This document shows, piece by piece, positions 23,589 to 32,958 of a DNA stretch of 64,000 nt. The notes under the pieces were generated by a model that saw only the letters and a list, made by a program, of their open reading frames with translations, was not told the origin of the DNA and did not search any database. The first letter of the stretch is position 1. Each line of letters begins with the position of its first letter. The position numbers and the translations under genes are program-made. The stretch spans positions 124,001 through 188,000 of the forward strand of contig CALIEB010000026.1 in assembly GCA_938022205.1 (NCBI GenBank), given 5' to 3'. Source of the stretch: an uncultured Anaerolineae bacterium (GTDB lineage Bacteria; Chloroflexota; Anaerolineae; Aggregatilineales; Phototrophicaceae).

Positions 23589-25984
23589 GCGTCCTCTTTT
23601 TCTTGGCTTACGCTTTGGTTCGTGTTCTCATCAACAAGAGGCGATGCCGTTTTATTGAGTTCGTTAGGGCGTGGCAAGCGTGGCACTTCAGCAACAGGTT
23701 CATCTGTGTCAACCGAAGGTGTTGCCGCTTCTTTCGCGGTACGAACAGACGTTGTCTCTTGCGTGCGCTTGACGGCATCCGCGCCGTTTTCGCTGCTACT
23801 GAGCGGACGCACAGGGTCAAGGCGCGGCTGTGTGCTAGTGGCTTTCGGCAAGCTCGTCGGTGTCTTTTTGGCAATTGCTTCGCTGTAGTTGATGCGCGGA
23901 TGGAACATGCCCAATAGGACTTCAACAAAGGATTGCTTGATAATTTTAAGGTCGTTGAGCGTTAACCCACTTTCGTCAAGCTGACCGCTGGCGCGTTTTT
24001 CTTCAATAATTTTGTCGACAACCTCAATAATTTCTTGCTTGCTGCGCGGTTTTACCGAGCGCACCGTCGCTTCACAACTATCAGCAAGCATCAGCACTGC
24101 TGTTTCGCGGCTGCGAGGCTTGGGACCCGGATAAGTGAAGTCGCTGCTGTCCACTGCGCTAACATCGCCGTCGGCTTGTTGAAGTGCCCGTTGGTAGAAG
24201 ACGAAAACATGCGTCGTACCGTGATGCTCAAGAATAAAATCACGGATGCGCTGGGGAAGCCGATGCTGTTTAGCAAGCTCGTCGCCTTCGACCACGTGGT
24301 CGATGATGATTTTCGCGCTGCGGTAGGGGTCGTTGAGAGTATCATGTGGGTTAACGATGTCCTGCTGGTTTTCTGTAAAGTAGAGCGGATTGAGCATCTT
24401 GCCAATGTCGTGGTACAGGGCAGACACGTAGATTAACTGGGCATCCGCATGAATAGCATTCGCAGCGTGTTCAGCTAAATTAGCCACTTGGAGCGAGTGC
24501 TGGTAGCTGCCCGGTGCCTCGCGCAGCAGCCTCTGTAAAAGCGGCTTGCTAGGCTGGCTAAGGTCAATCAGCTTAAGAGGCGTGGTCAAATTGAACATCT
24601 GGGTGATGAGGTACATGGCGGCAATCGCAGTGGCTGGCGTTAGCACCGCGCCGCCTAAGAAGGCAGCGAAAAGCTGGCTAGCCAGCGTATCGCTGTTAAC
24701 GCCTGTAGGACTAGCGATATTGAATAAGCTGACAACAGTAGCGTTGACAATGCCGACAACTGCGCCTGCGACAAAGTAAGCGTTAAGTCGTTCGGGGCGG
24801 CGCAGGGTGAGGATACCAAGCAAGCCACCTGCTAAAATAAACATGGTGATTTCAAGCGAGTTGTTCACCATAATGCCACCTAATAGACTTAGGCTTATGG
24901 TGGCAATGAGCGCAACGTGGGCACGTGCTAGCGGCACAAGTAGCAGTGACAAAGTAGCAGAAGGGAAAATGTAGATGTTACCTTGCATGCCCAACAGTTT
25001 GAAGGCGGTGAGCATGATAAGAAACAGCGAGCCGAGCAAAACTAACTCGTTCACGCGCTGATAGACCAGCAGGGGTTCAAAGCGCACAAGAAACAATCCC
25101 ATCAACACCATGATAAATGTTGCGAACGCAAAGGTACGCAGCGTGGTTTGAAAGCGCAAATCTGGCGAGCGCAGCAAGCCCAGCGAATTTAATGCCTCGT
25201 AGTCTGCCACGCCGATAATCTCCCCTTGTCCAATCACGCGTTCGCCGCGCAAGAACGTCCGTGTGATTTCGGCGACAGCGTTGGCGGCACGTTCGCGCGC
25301 TGCTTCGGTGGCTTCGACATTTTCAAACGTGTTGGCGCGCACCAAATCTTGCGTGATATTCACGATGATATCGCGTTCTTGTGGGTTAAAGCGGATGCTG
25401 ACCTGATTTGAAAGCTGGTCGATAACCGTTTGTAGGTTATTGGGGCGTATCGCTTCACGCAAAACAAGCGACAAAACGTTAATGACTTCATCAGCAACGC
25501 TGTTCCATGCGTCATCGCTAAGCGTCAGAATATTTTGACGTGTGCGCTGGTCCAGCGTTAGCGCGCTGATTTTATCGAGATCAGCCAGCTTTTGCTCGAT
25601 TGTGCCATAAGGGTCACGACGGACGTTGAGTATGTAGGCAAGAATTTGTTGGGCTAACTGCGTTTGCTGGCGAGCAATGTTAGGGTTAGGTGGGTCAAAG
25701 ATTGGCTGAACAGCAGCACGTGCGTTAGCGCGCGCTTCTTCGGTAAGAACACGGCTGACGTAAGTGGTGGTTTGTGGTGCGGTGATGCTACGCGGTGCGA
25801 TGTTCCCCAATTCAAGCGTGGCTACAGTGTTGGTCAGAAAAATATCATCAAATGCCACCACAAGCGTTGTCAGCACGACAAACGTCATGCCGGCGCAGAC
25901 AACAAGCGCACGCTGCAGTGCTTTTCGCGAGCGTTCCTGCGGAATATTGGCGTATTTTTCCAACCAAACAAAAAGCCACGTCAT
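23585..25984 (-). CDS. pgpH: PgpH-like 7TM-HD phosphohydrolase (c-di-AMP phosphodiesterase family)
   Basis: 799 residues with an N-terminal helix, a large extracytoplasmic domain (about 45-270), seven membrane helices (about 280-475), a cytoplasmic HD domain (about 490-690) and a disordered Pro/Ser/Thr-rich tail. HD residues are seen in SYQHSLQVANLAEHAA, LYHDIGKM and FILEHHGT. PgpH proteins hydrolyse cyclic di-AMP, so this should lower that second messenger. The tail of about 90 residues after the HD domain is longer than usual. It sits between yqeY (six bases) and ybeY (four-base overlap). Confidence 0.9.
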   Translation of the reverse strand: MTWLFVWLEKYANIPQERSRKALQRALVVCAGMTFVVLTTLVVAFDDIFLTNTVATLELGNIAPRSITAPQTTTYVSRVLTEEARANARAAVQPIFDPPNPNIARQQTQLAQQILAYILNVRRDPYGTIEQKLADLDKISALTLDQRTRQNILTLSDDAWNSVADEVINVLSLVLREAIRPNNLQTVIDQLSNQVSIRFNPQERDIIVNITQDLVRANTFENVEATEAARERAANAVAEITRTFLRGERVIGQGEIIGVADYEALNSLGLLRSPDLRFQTTLRTFAFATFIMVLMGLFLVRFEPLLVYQRVNELVLLGSLFLIMLTAFKLLGMQGNIYIFPSATLSLLLVPLARAHVALIATISLSLLGGIMVNNSLEITMFILAGGLLGILTLRRPERLNAYFVAGAVVGIVNATVVSLFNIASPTGVNSDTLASQLFAAFLGGAVLTPATAIAAMYLITQMFNLTTPLKLIDLSQPSKPLLQRLLREAPGSYQHSLQVANLAEHAANAIHADAQLIYVSALYHDIGKMLNPLYFTENQQDIVNPHDTLNDPYRSAKIIIDHVVEGDELAKQHRLPQRIRDFILEHHGTTHVFVFYQRALQQADGDVSAVDSSDFTYPGPKPRSRETAVLMLADSCEATVRSVKPRSKQEIIEVVDKIIEEKRASGQLDESGLTLNDLKIIKQSFVEVLLGMFHPRINYSEAIAKKTPTSLPKATSTQPRLDPVRPLSSSENGADAVKRTQETTSVRTAKEAATPSVDTDEPVAEVPRLPRPNELNKTASPLVDENTNQSVSQEKEDA

Positions 25985-25990
25985 GATGCG

Positions 25991-26440
25991 TTATCCTAAA
26001 AGTTCTTTGACAATCTCGCTCACCAATTTGCCATCTGCGATACCTTTAACTTTGGGCTGCAGCGCGCCCATAACCTTGCCCATGTCTTTGGCAGTGGTGG
26101 CGTTTACCGTCGCTATCGTTTCTTTTGCTAGCGCGACAATTTCTTCACGTGTAAGCTGGCGAGGCAAGAACGTTTCGATGACGCTAAGTTCATATTGCTC
26201 TTGTTCCAACTGTTCCTCGCGCCCGCTAACACCGCTTAACTCACTAATGCTTTCGCGCCGTTTTTTAGCTTCTTTTTGCAGAATTTCTAGTACTTCGTCG
26301 TTACTTGGCTCGCGGCGCGTGTCAATTTCAACTTGCTTAATCGCGCTAGTAAGCAAGCGAATGGCATCGCGGCGACGAGTATCTTTGTTTTTCATCGCTT
26401 CTTTAAGCGCGTCGTTGAGCGCATCTTTGTATTGGGTCAT
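25991..26440 (-). CDS. yqeY: GatB/YqeY domain protein
   Basis: 149-residue, Lys/Glu-rich helical protein with the GatB/YqeY domain, found in the tail of the amidotransferase subunit GatB and as this free form. Visible matches are DALKEAMKNKDTRRRDAIRLL at the start, FLPRQLTREEI in the middle and the end motif KDMGKVMGALQPKVKGIADGKLV. It probably binds tRNA, but its role as a single protein is not settled. AAGGAAAG lies before the ATG. Confidence 0.9.
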   Translation of the reverse strand: MTQYKDALNDALKEAMKNKDTRRRDAIRLLTSAIKQVEIDTRREPSNDEVLEILQKEAKKRRESISELSGVSGREEQLEQEQYELSVIETFLPRQLTREEIVALAKETIATVNATTAKDMGKVMGALQPKVKGIADGKLVSEIVKELLG

Positions 26441-26488
26441 CGCGGTTGCTTTCCTTGTTTCGCTCGGTTAAGTATCGCTTATTTGTGT

Positions 26489-27769
26489 TTATTCTATCAC
26501 AGGTGTGGCGTGCAGCGTGCCGCCAATCAGCGTATCTAGGTGCGCCTCTGTAATATGATTGGTGAGAACACGCGGATACACGGCTTGCACGCGCAGGTAG
26601 TTGTGCGTGTAGCCAACATTTACGAAGCCTTCTGGGGTAGCACCTGCGACGTTTTCCCACAAAACAGGCAGTGTACTGTCCAGATAGGCTTGCGCGAAGC
26701 GTGTTTCCGCTGCTTGAGAGTAGGCTAGCAGGCGTTGGCTGCGCGCTTTTTGAACGTCTTTGGAAATGTGACCTTTCATGCGTGCGGCAGCCGTGTTGGG
26801 GCGACGGCTGTAACGAAAAACATGCAACCCATCGAACGCCATCTCGTGGATGAACGCCTCGCTAATCGCAAATTCCTCGTCTGTTTCTTGCGGAAACCCG
26901 ACAATGATGTCCGTCGTCACGCGCAGTTGCGGGATAGAAGCGCGTGCAGCCTGCATCAGCTCACGGAAGGCTTGCTGTGTCGTGTTGCGACGCATTCGCT
27001 TTAGCGTTGCGTCGCAGCCGCTTTGTAAGGGCAGGTGCAGGTGCGGGCATAGGCGGGGGTTCTGCCAAAGCTGAAAGAAATTAGGTGCAATATCCCAAGG
27101 TTCTAGGGATGATAAGCGCAAGCGCGGTACAGCAGTATCTTGCAAAATCGCTGCTACAAGATGTTTTAGCCCGTGCTTATCCCCTAAATCATGCCCGTAG
27201 CTGCCGAGATGTACGCCCGTAAGCACAGCCTCCTGATAGCCTGCTGCGTGCAAAGCGTTAATCTCAGCGATAATTTCAGACAAGGGGCGGCTACGACCTG
27301 TGCCACGCACCACAGTGGTAACGCAGAACGTGCAAGCGTTATCGCAGCCATCTTGTACTTTGACAAAGGCACGTGTACGCCACGCCATTGTTCTCGCATC
27401 GCGTTGTATCGGCTCTAAATCATGAGCAGGAGTTTCGACACCTGTAATTTGTTTGACAATGTGCTGTTTGTGCGCGTTATCGACAACGTGCGTTACGCCC
27501 GGCAAAGTTTGGATGTCTGCGGGCGCAAGCTGCGCGTGACAACCTGTCACGGTGATAGCCGCTTTAGGGTTCGCAAGGTGGCTTTCGCGGATGAGTTTGC
27601 GCCCTGTTTTGACGGCATCGTGCGTGACCGCGCACGTGTTGATAATAATATGGTCAGCTTCTTGAGGGTCATCACTAACCTGATGCCCTTGTGCCTGAAA
27701 TTGGCGCGCCATCATGTCGATTTCAGCTTGATTTAGGCGACAGCCAAGCATTTTGAGATGCACTCTCAT
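26489..27769 (-). CDS. mtaB: tRNA (N6-threonylcarbamoyladenosine-37) methylthiotransferase, MtaB-like
   Basis: 426-residue radical SAM methylthiotransferase. The N-terminal UPF0004 domain carries Cys10, Cys46 and Cys77 for one iron-sulfur cluster, and the radical SAM cluster is Cys142, Cys146 and Cys149 (CDNACTFC). The C-terminal stretch (about 360-420) is the right size for a TRAM domain. Among MiaB-type enzymes, the start KMLGCRLNQAE and the sequence TTVVRGTGRSRP point to MtaB. It overlaps the upstream gene by four bases, with GGAGGTGA at a short distance from the ATG. Confidence 0.9.
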   Translation of the reverse strand: MRVHLKMLGCRLNQAEIDMMARQFQAQGHQVSDDPQEADHIIINTCAVTHDAVKTGRKLIRESHLANPKAAITVTGCHAQLAPADIQTLPGVTHVVDNAHKQHIVKQITGVETPAHDLEPIQRDARTMAWRTRAFVKVQDGCDNACTFCVTTVVRGTGRSRPLSEIIAEINALHAAGYQEAVLTGVHLGSYGHDLGDKHGLKHLVAAILQDTAVPRLRLSSLEPWDIAPNFFQLWQNPRLCPHLHLPLQSGCDATLKRMRRNTTQQAFRELMQAARASIPQLRVTTDIIVGFPQETDEEFAISEAFIHEMAFDGLHVFRYSRRPNTAAARMKGHISKDVQKARSQRLLAYSQAAETRFAQAYLDSTLPVLWENVAGATPEGFVNVGYTHNYLRVQAVYPRVLTNHITEAHLDTLIGGTLHATPVIE

Positions 27770-28668
27770 GCGTCACCTCCGCTTGTCTTTGGCGTGGTGA
27801 TGACGAGATTGTCGAATAGGATGACAACGCCTGCGCCGCCGCTTGCCGTGCTTTGCGCCACTAACCCAATTTGTCCCTGTTGAAAAGCATTATCCGCCCA
27901 CGTCGTGCGCATGCTGCCTTGCAGGCATTCTCCCAAGTAATAGGTGCTTTCACTAGCGGGGTCGTCTGGGATGCAAAGAGCCGCTGGATGACCGTTAATA
28001 TAGAACGTGAACTGCGTGCCTTGTGCGATGACACGCAGGGTGTTGGGCGCATTTAATCCAGTGCGCACATGCTCAGAAGCAATCCAAGTGCTAATTCTGC
28101 GTGCGGATGTTGTGCCTGATGCGTCTGTTTGTGCTTTCCAAAGCGAATAATAGCCGTCGCTGCTGATGAGAAACATGTAATAGCCGCTTGCAGCAGGCGG
28201 CTGTGGACGAAAGAGCAGGCGCAGCGGCACGGAGAACACACCGCCTAGCCGTTCGATATCGCATAGGGTGTGAAGTGGCATGTCACACGCAGACGGCGAT
28301 GGCTTTTGCAAACGAAACAGCACGCCAAAGCCGTTGTCTTCTGCCCCTTCGACGGCTTGGGCGGTTACGGTAAGGTCAAAGTCTTGAAAACTCATTGACG
28401 TAGCCGTGTAGGCTGTGCTGCCGACGTTGTTCACGCTAATGCGAAGCACGCCTTCGTCAATTCGCGCGGATAACCTCCCTTCGTATTGCTCCCACTCGTC
28501 TGCAAAGCCGTCAAACCCAGCGGCATACAACACCGAAGACGCAGCGGGCAGCATGAGCTGGGAAGCTAAAAGATGAGAATACGCGGCTTCGAGTGCCAAA
28601 AAAGCAAGTAATGTAATGAGAAGGGGGATAACGCGCAGACCACGTTGAAGCAGCATACGTGATGTCAT
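27766..28668 (-). CDS. membrane-anchored protein with concanavalin-like (laminin G/DUF1080-type) domain
   Basis: 300 residues with one N-terminal membrane helix (about 14-34) and an outer beta-sandwich-like domain. It contains the phrases typical of concanavalin-type folds: GFDGFADEWEQYEGRLSARI, FQDFDLTVTAQ, FGVLFRLQ, FTFYINGHPA and GQIGLVAQ, then ILFDNLVI. Four Cys in the outer domain may form disulfides. I used the ATG at 28668, preceded by AGAGGA. It lies between a TPR protein and mtaB in the long run. It probably binds sugar or another surface ligand; no catalytic residues are recognised. Confidence 0.6.
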   Translation of the reverse strand: MTSRMLLQRGLRVIPLLITLLAFLALEAAYSHLLASQLMLPAASSVLYAAGFDGFADEWEQYEGRLSARIDEGVLRISVNNVGSTAYTATSMSFQDFDLTVTAQAVEGAEDNGFGVLFRLQKPSPSACDMPLHTLCDIERLGGVFSVPLRLLFRPQPPAASGYYMFLISSDGYYSLWKAQTDASGTTSARRISTWIASEHVRTGLNAPNTLRVIAQGTQFTFYINGHPAALCIPDDPASESTYYLGECLQGSMRTTWADNAFQQGQIGLVAQSTASGGAGVVILFDNLVITTPKTSGGDA

Positions 28669-28721
28669 AAGTCCTCTTGACGCTTGATTAAAGGCGATTT
28701 TAGCACAACATGGCACAAATT

Positions 28722-29738
28722 TTAGGGGGCGAGCTGGTCTAACAACTTGCGAGCTTCTTCGGCATAGCGCGTTTCACGGCGCGCCAAACGCTCCAAATGG
28801 GGTTGCGCGGCTTGAAAATTGCCTTGTGCAATCAGCACTTGCGCAAGGTAAAAGCGAGCGGTGTCATACTCGGGGTTGAGATTAAGGGCGTGTGTAAGCC
28901 AATCCTGCGCCGCATCCACATCACCAACAAGCCCATGCGTGATTCCTAGTTCAGTAGCAACAGCAGCATCATTAGGATTGAGCCTATAGGCAGCGGCAAG
29001 CAGACTAAGGCTTTGGTCTATCTCGCCCAATGCGCGATGGTAGAGCGCGTTTAGTACCATAATGTTGGGTTCTTGTGGCGCAAAGAGGCGCGCCTCATGA
29101 AGTAACAATTCGCCTGATTTACCTTGCAGAGCGCGCATATAAGCAGCGTTTGCCATCGCTTCAGGGAAAGGGTAGTTTTGTGCAGCAGCGTAGCTAAACG
29201 CTGCCTCCGCGTGCGCGATAAACCCTGCTTGCGCTAGCAAAGACCCTACATAGAAGGCTTTAGGAACGCTGCTCTTGCTGTCTTTGAGCGCGCTGTATAG
29301 ATTGCTGGCGATAATGCCATAGGTACGGTCAAGTAAGATGGGTTGTAGATGCTGTAAAGCCGCATTTGGATGCGTTGCCGCCAGTATGAAGCCGCACTGG
29401 GCATGCGCCCAAGCGTTGTTAGGTTCACGCTGCAGCACATCTTGCGCAAGGTCAAGTAGTGCTTGCCATTCGCCTTGTTTGAGCAAGCTACTGCCGATGC
29501 GCACCGCAAGGTCGCTAGTAGGCGCAGCACTGTAGGCGCGCTGCCAATAGGCAAAAGCACGCCCATCATCGCCAGCATCTTGCCACCAGTCTGCAAGCAG
29601 CTGATGTGCTTTTCCATCTTGGACAAGCGCATAATAACGCGCTTGCGAGAGGCGGATAGCTTGAGCTACTATAAGGCTCAAGCTACCCACAAGCATGCAC
29701 AGCACGGCAACTTGTCTTAGGAAAGCGTGCTTTAGCAT
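28722..29738 (-). CDS. TPR-repeat protein, membrane anchored
   Basis: 338 residues with an N-terminal membrane helix at about 8-27, followed by about eight helical repeats. The clearest TPR units are in the last third (AAVATELGITHGLVGDVDAA and YDTARFYLAQVLIAQGNFQAA). AAAGG lies six bases before the ATG, and the gene starts 17 bases after potD. TPR domains scaffold protein contacts; the partner is unknown. Together with the next gene, which has the same anchored form, it may work at the outer face of the membrane. Confidence 0.72.
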   Translation of the reverse strand: MLKHAFLRQVAVLCMLVGSLSLIVAQAIRLSQARYYALVQDGKAHQLLADWWQDAGDDGRAFAYWQRAYSAAPTSDLAVRIGSSLLKQGEWQALLDLAQDVLQREPNNAWAHAQCGFILAATHPNAALQHLQPILLDRTYGIIASNLYSALKDSKSSVPKAFYVGSLLAQAGFIAHAEAAFSYAAAQNYPFPEAMANAAYMRALQGKSGELLLHEARLFAPQEPNIMVLNALYHRALGEIDQSLSLLAAAYRLNPNDAAVATELGITHGLVGDVDAAQDWLTHALNLNPEYDTARFYLAQVLIAQGNFQAAQPHLERLARRETRYAEEARKLLDQLAP

Positions 29739-29755
29739 GAAAAGCCTTTGAGAGG

Positions 29756-30868
29756 TTAACGTCCTAAAAAGATTTTAAGCTCATCCCAAGCGTTGGCGTA
29801 GGCTTCTTCAACCTCAATGACAGGCTGCAAGAAGTAAAGGCGTTCAATTTCCTCGTCAGGAAGAAATACAGCAGGATTGTTAAGCAGCTCCTCGAGAATA
29901 TAGCCGCTCTCGATTGCGCCTCTGTTCGTGGTGGGATAGGCTGTTGTGTTGGTGATTTGCGCCATGACATAAGGGTCATGGAGATAGTCGATAAACGCTT
30001 CTGCAAGCGGGATATTGCGTGCGCCGCGCGCGATAGAAACACCGCCCACATCAACCGCAGACCCCTCTACAGGCACGACATAAGCGTAGTCGTCACACTG
30101 ACACTCCAGCAGCAAGTTGTAAAGCTCAGCGTTATACGTGAGCAAGATGTCCGCCTCGCCTGAGGCAAGCGTGTCCTTAAAACCCGGCGTAAAGGCAATG
30201 ACATTTTTGCCATTTTCGAGCAGGAAATCACGCGCTTTGATGATGTCTTCGGGGTTCTTGCTGTTGGGGTCTAAGCCCAACGTGACAAGCGCAATCGAAA
30301 ACATGTTGCGATAATCGTCAATCCACACCACCGGTCCGTTATGAGCGAACACCTGCCGCCAGCTTGTAATAGGCTCGCGCACTTTGTTCTTGTTGTAAGC
30401 TACCCCAAACGTTCCCCAAAGGTATGGCACATAGAACTCATTTTCAGGGTCAAAGTACATGCCTAGCCAGCGCGGGTCAACGTTGGCGCGCACCGTTGGC
30501 AAGTTGTCGTAGTTAATAGGCTCGAGCAGATTTTCTTGGCGCATAAACACGTAGATGTAATCGCCAGGGAAAACGACATCAAAACCTGGATTGCCCTGCA
30601 CTAGACGAACAGCGAGGCTTTCGTTGCTGTCGTAATAGTCAAGGACAACCGAGACATTGCACAGAGCTTCAAAGTCTTGAATCGTGTGCTTGCCCATGTA
30701 TTCCGACCAGTTGTACACGGACAGTGTTTGCCCGCTGAAATCCTGGGGACAAACCCACGCAATTTTCGCCAAGCGTTCGGCTTGCGATAGGTCTTCTTGT
30801 GCGGTTAGCACGCTGGCAAACAACAGCAGCCCAGCGACAAGCATCAACAAAGTGGTCACTTGTTTCAT
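29756..30868 (-). CDS. potD: spermidine/putrescine ABC transporter substrate-binding protein
   Basis: 370-residue extracytoplasmic binding protein. A signal peptide spans residues 1 to about 22 (KQVTTLLMLVAGLLLFASVLTAQ). The PotD-type body contains LSVYNWSEYMGKHTIQDFE, FDVVFPGDYIYVFMRQ and WGTFGVAYNKNKV. AAGGAG lies five bases before the ATG at 30868; the frame is open 29 codons further, which I reject. It is third in the potBCD series. Specificity for spermidine or putrescine is assigned from the family only. Confidence 0.9.
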   Translation of the reverse strand: MKQVTTLLMLVAGLLLFASVLTAQEDLSQAERLAKIAWVCPQDFSGQTLSVYNWSEYMGKHTIQDFEALCNVSVVLDYYDSNESLAVRLVQGNPGFDVVFPGDYIYVFMRQENLLEPINYDNLPTVRANVDPRWLGMYFDPENEFYVPYLWGTFGVAYNKNKVREPITSWRQVFAHNGPVVWIDDYRNMFSIALVTLGLDPNSKNPEDIIKARDFLLENGKNVIAFTPGFKDTLASGEADILLTYNAELYNLLLECQCDDYAYVVPVEGSAVDVGGVSIARGARNIPLAEAFIDYLHDPYVMAQITNTTAYPTTNRGAIESGYILEELLNNPAVFLPDEEIERLYFLQPVIEVEEAYANAWDELKIFLGR

Positions 30869-30935
30869 GTTAGCTCCTTTTTGTGAGTTGTGGAAACTGT
30901 TAAAGGGGCGTAGGTCGCCCCTAGGCAACACAGCG

Positions 30936-31856
30936 TTAGCGGGCGCGCCGACCACCCTGCAACGTCAGAGACACGATGATGAGCAACGTGGACGCAGCAA
31001 GCATGAGCGCAGAAATCGCGTTAATTTCAGGCGTAATTGACACCTTAATCATGCTGTGAACGTAAATGGGTAATGTGGACGTTCCTACGCCTGACAAGAA
31101 GAACGAGACGATAAAGTCGTCCAGCGACATGGTAAGCGCAAGCAGTGCCGCCGCTAGCACACCCGGAAAAATGAGCGGGAAGGTGATGTAGCGAAAGGTT
31201 TGCCATGCATTTGCGCCTAAATCCGCAGCCGCTTCTTCAACACGCGGGTTCATGTCTCTCATGCGCGCCATGACCACAATGGCAACATAAGAGATATTAA
31301 ACGCGACATGCCCGATGACAATCGTGCTGAAGCTGTTTACGACGCGTTGTCCGCTTATCATTTCGATAAAGTCGAAGACGACCTTAAAGAATAGGGCTAA
31401 CGACATCGCTTGCGTGATGTCGGGAATGATCATGGGGAAAAAGAGCAGGGCATTCACCCACTTTTTGCCTTGAAACTTAGCACGCGACAGCGCAATCGCC
31501 ACAGACGTGCCGATAGCTGTGCTAAGCACAGTGGCAATGCCCGCGACAAAGAGGCTGTTCTGCAGCGCGTTGAGCATCATTTGGCTTGAGAACGAGTTCG
31601 AGCCTGTGCCGACAGCACCGCTGAAGATGGTTTCATACCACTTTAGACTAAACCCCATCCACGTGGTGATGCTGCGCGAGTCGTTGAAAGAGAACAGCAC
31701 GAGCAGCAGGATGGGCAGCCAAAGGAAAGCATACGCCCCAACGGCGACGCTTAATACGCCTAAACGCCCAAAGCCATAGACAACGCGAGCGCGGTAAGCC
31801 GCGCGAGCGGTATGCTGAATAGCGTAATCGGCTTGAGTATAAATGCCTGTTGCCAT
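30936..31856 (-). CDS. potC: spermidine/putrescine ABC transporter permease
   Basis: 306-residue permease with six helices and the ATPase-contact loop EEAAADLGANAWQTFRYITFPLIFPGV (EAA motif). I used the ATG at 31856 because GGAGG lies eight bases before it, within the end of potB. It pairs with PotB as the membrane channel and with PotA for energy. Confidence 0.9.
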   Translation of the reverse strand: MATGIYTQADYAIQHTARAAYRARVVYGFGRLGVLSVAVGAYAFLWLPILLLVLFSFNDSRSITTWMGFSLKWYETIFSGAVGTGSNSFSSQMMLNALQNSLFVAGIATVLSTAIGTSVAIALSRAKFQGKKWVNALLFFPMIIPDITQAMSLALFFKVVFDFIEMISGQRVVNSFSTIVIGHVAFNISYVAIVVMARMRDMNPRVEEAAADLGANAWQTFRYITFPLIFPGVLAAALLALTMSLDDFIVSFFLSGVGTSTLPIYVHSMIKVSITPEINAISALMLAASTLLIIVSLTLQGGRRAR

Positions 31857-31860
31857 ATCG

Positions 31861-32718
31861 TTATGCCTCCCGTCCGCCAAAGCGCAAGTAAAATGCGATA
31901 GGAATGACCACCAGCGACAAAATCACCACAGAGAGTGCTGCACCTAATGGGAAGTTTCCGCTCGCCTTAAACTGTCCTGCAAGTAAGTTGCCAATCATCA
32001 ACCCTTGCGTGCCGCCCAGCAGGTCAGAAGTGACGTAAGAGCCGATAGAAGGGATGAACACCAGCACACAACCGGCTAGAACGCCGGGCAGCGTCATGGG
32101 CAACATGACACGCCAGAACACTGACCAGTTACCTGCCCCTAAATCTTGCGCAGCTTCAACAAACTTGAAATCGAAGCGTTCGATAGAAGCATAGATAGGC
32201 AAGACCATGAAGGGCAAAAAGCCGTAGGTCAAACCGACTAACACCGCAAACTCAGTGTTAAGCAGCGGCAGCGGCTCTTGAATGAAGCCAGTGTTAAGCA
32301 AGAAGTTGTTGATAAAGCCCTCTCGCCCGAGAATAAACCGCCACGCATACGTGCGCACAAGGAAGTTTGTCCAGAAAGGCAAAATCACCAAGAACAGGGC
32401 GATGTTTCTTACCCACTCATTCTTGCGTGTGCGAATGTAATATGCCATCGGGTAGCCGATGAGCAGCGTGATGACGGTTGCGACGAAAGAGAGCCACAAC
32501 GAGCGATTTAGCACCCCGCTGAAGGTCGTGAACACACGATCATAATGTGCTGTCGTAAGGGGCATAACGGGGAGACCACCTGTGCCGCGTGTCATCAAGC
32601 TCATGAAGCCAACGATGAACAACGGGGCAATGAAGAAGACCACCAGCCATAAAATGGCGGGTGCCGAAAGCAGCCAATGGCTATGTCTGCGTGTTAGGGT
32701 CGTCAGCCACACTGCCAT
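31861..32718 (-). CDS. potB: spermidine/putrescine ABC transporter permease
   Basis: 285-residue permease with six membrane helices and an EAA loop (FVEAAQDLGAGNWSVFWRVMLPMTLPGV). The N-terminal region (WLVVFFIAPLFIVGFMSL) is as in PotB. GGTGAG lies five bases before the ATG. A 23-codon reading frame upstream overlaps the first 16 bases of potB. It is the first full gene of the minus-strand run. Confidence 0.9.
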   Translation of the reverse strand: MAVWLTTLTRRHSHWLLSAPAILWLVVFFIAPLFIVGFMSLMTRGTGGLPVMPLTTAHYDRVFTTFSGVLNRSLWLSFVATVITLLIGYPMAYYIRTRKNEWVRNIALFLVILPFWTNFLVRTYAWRFILGREGFINNFLLNTGFIQEPLPLLNTEFAVLVGLTYGFLPFMVLPIYASIERFDFKFVEAAQDLGAGNWSVFWRVMLPMTLPGVLAGCVLVFIPSIGSYVTSDLLGGTQGLMIGNLLAGQFKASGNFPLGAALSVVILSLVVIPIAFYLRFGGREA

Positions 32719-32774
32719 GGCAGCTCACCCTCAAAGTCAATTGTGATAGAGAAGAAGGGATATTGCGTACTCAT
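32703..32774 (-). CDS. candidate 23-residue leader peptide upstream of potB
   Basis: A short frame (it begins MSTQYPFFS) with AAGGAG nine bases before its ATG. This site is stronger than that of potB. It ends 16 bases inside potB, so ribosomes finishing it could reinitiate at potB. It lies within a leader of about 200 bases after a good promoter. Nothing is known of the peptide. It could be a chance frame, but the ribosome site and the overlap suggest coupling. Confidence 0.3.
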   Translation of the reverse strand: MSTQYPFFSITIDFEGELPWQCG

Positions 32775-32930
32775 AGCTTGTTGCTCCTTGTTCAGTGGTT
32801 GATAAGGTACGAGGTTGCCTCGCACGGTTTGGACAACGGGAAGGTTGTTGGTAGAAATAAAAAAGAACTGACCAAGCGTTATCGTGTAAAAAGACGTTGG
32901 CGACAGTTCGAAGCGCACTGCATAGACACT

Positions 32931-32958
32931 ATGATAGCGCATTCTGCGCGCTTGTAAA
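32931..32958 (-). promoter_or_regulatory. sigma-70-type promoter of the pot operon
   Basis: On the minus strand TTTACA (32958-32953) and TATCAT (32936-32931), each five of six to consensus, are 16 bases apart. The spacer contains a GCGC-ATTCT-GCGC inverted repeat. Initiation near 32924 leaves a leader of about 200 bases before potB. The whole gap 32719-33055 (337 bases) holds this promoter, the leader frame and the start region of the FtsX gene; I saw nothing else there. Confidence 0.55.

Noticed and set aside
25764-26471. 235-codon plus-strand frame across the pgpH/yqeY junction
   Set aside because: It is Ser/Leu/Arg-rich and antisense to two clearly conserved genes, so it is a shadow frame.
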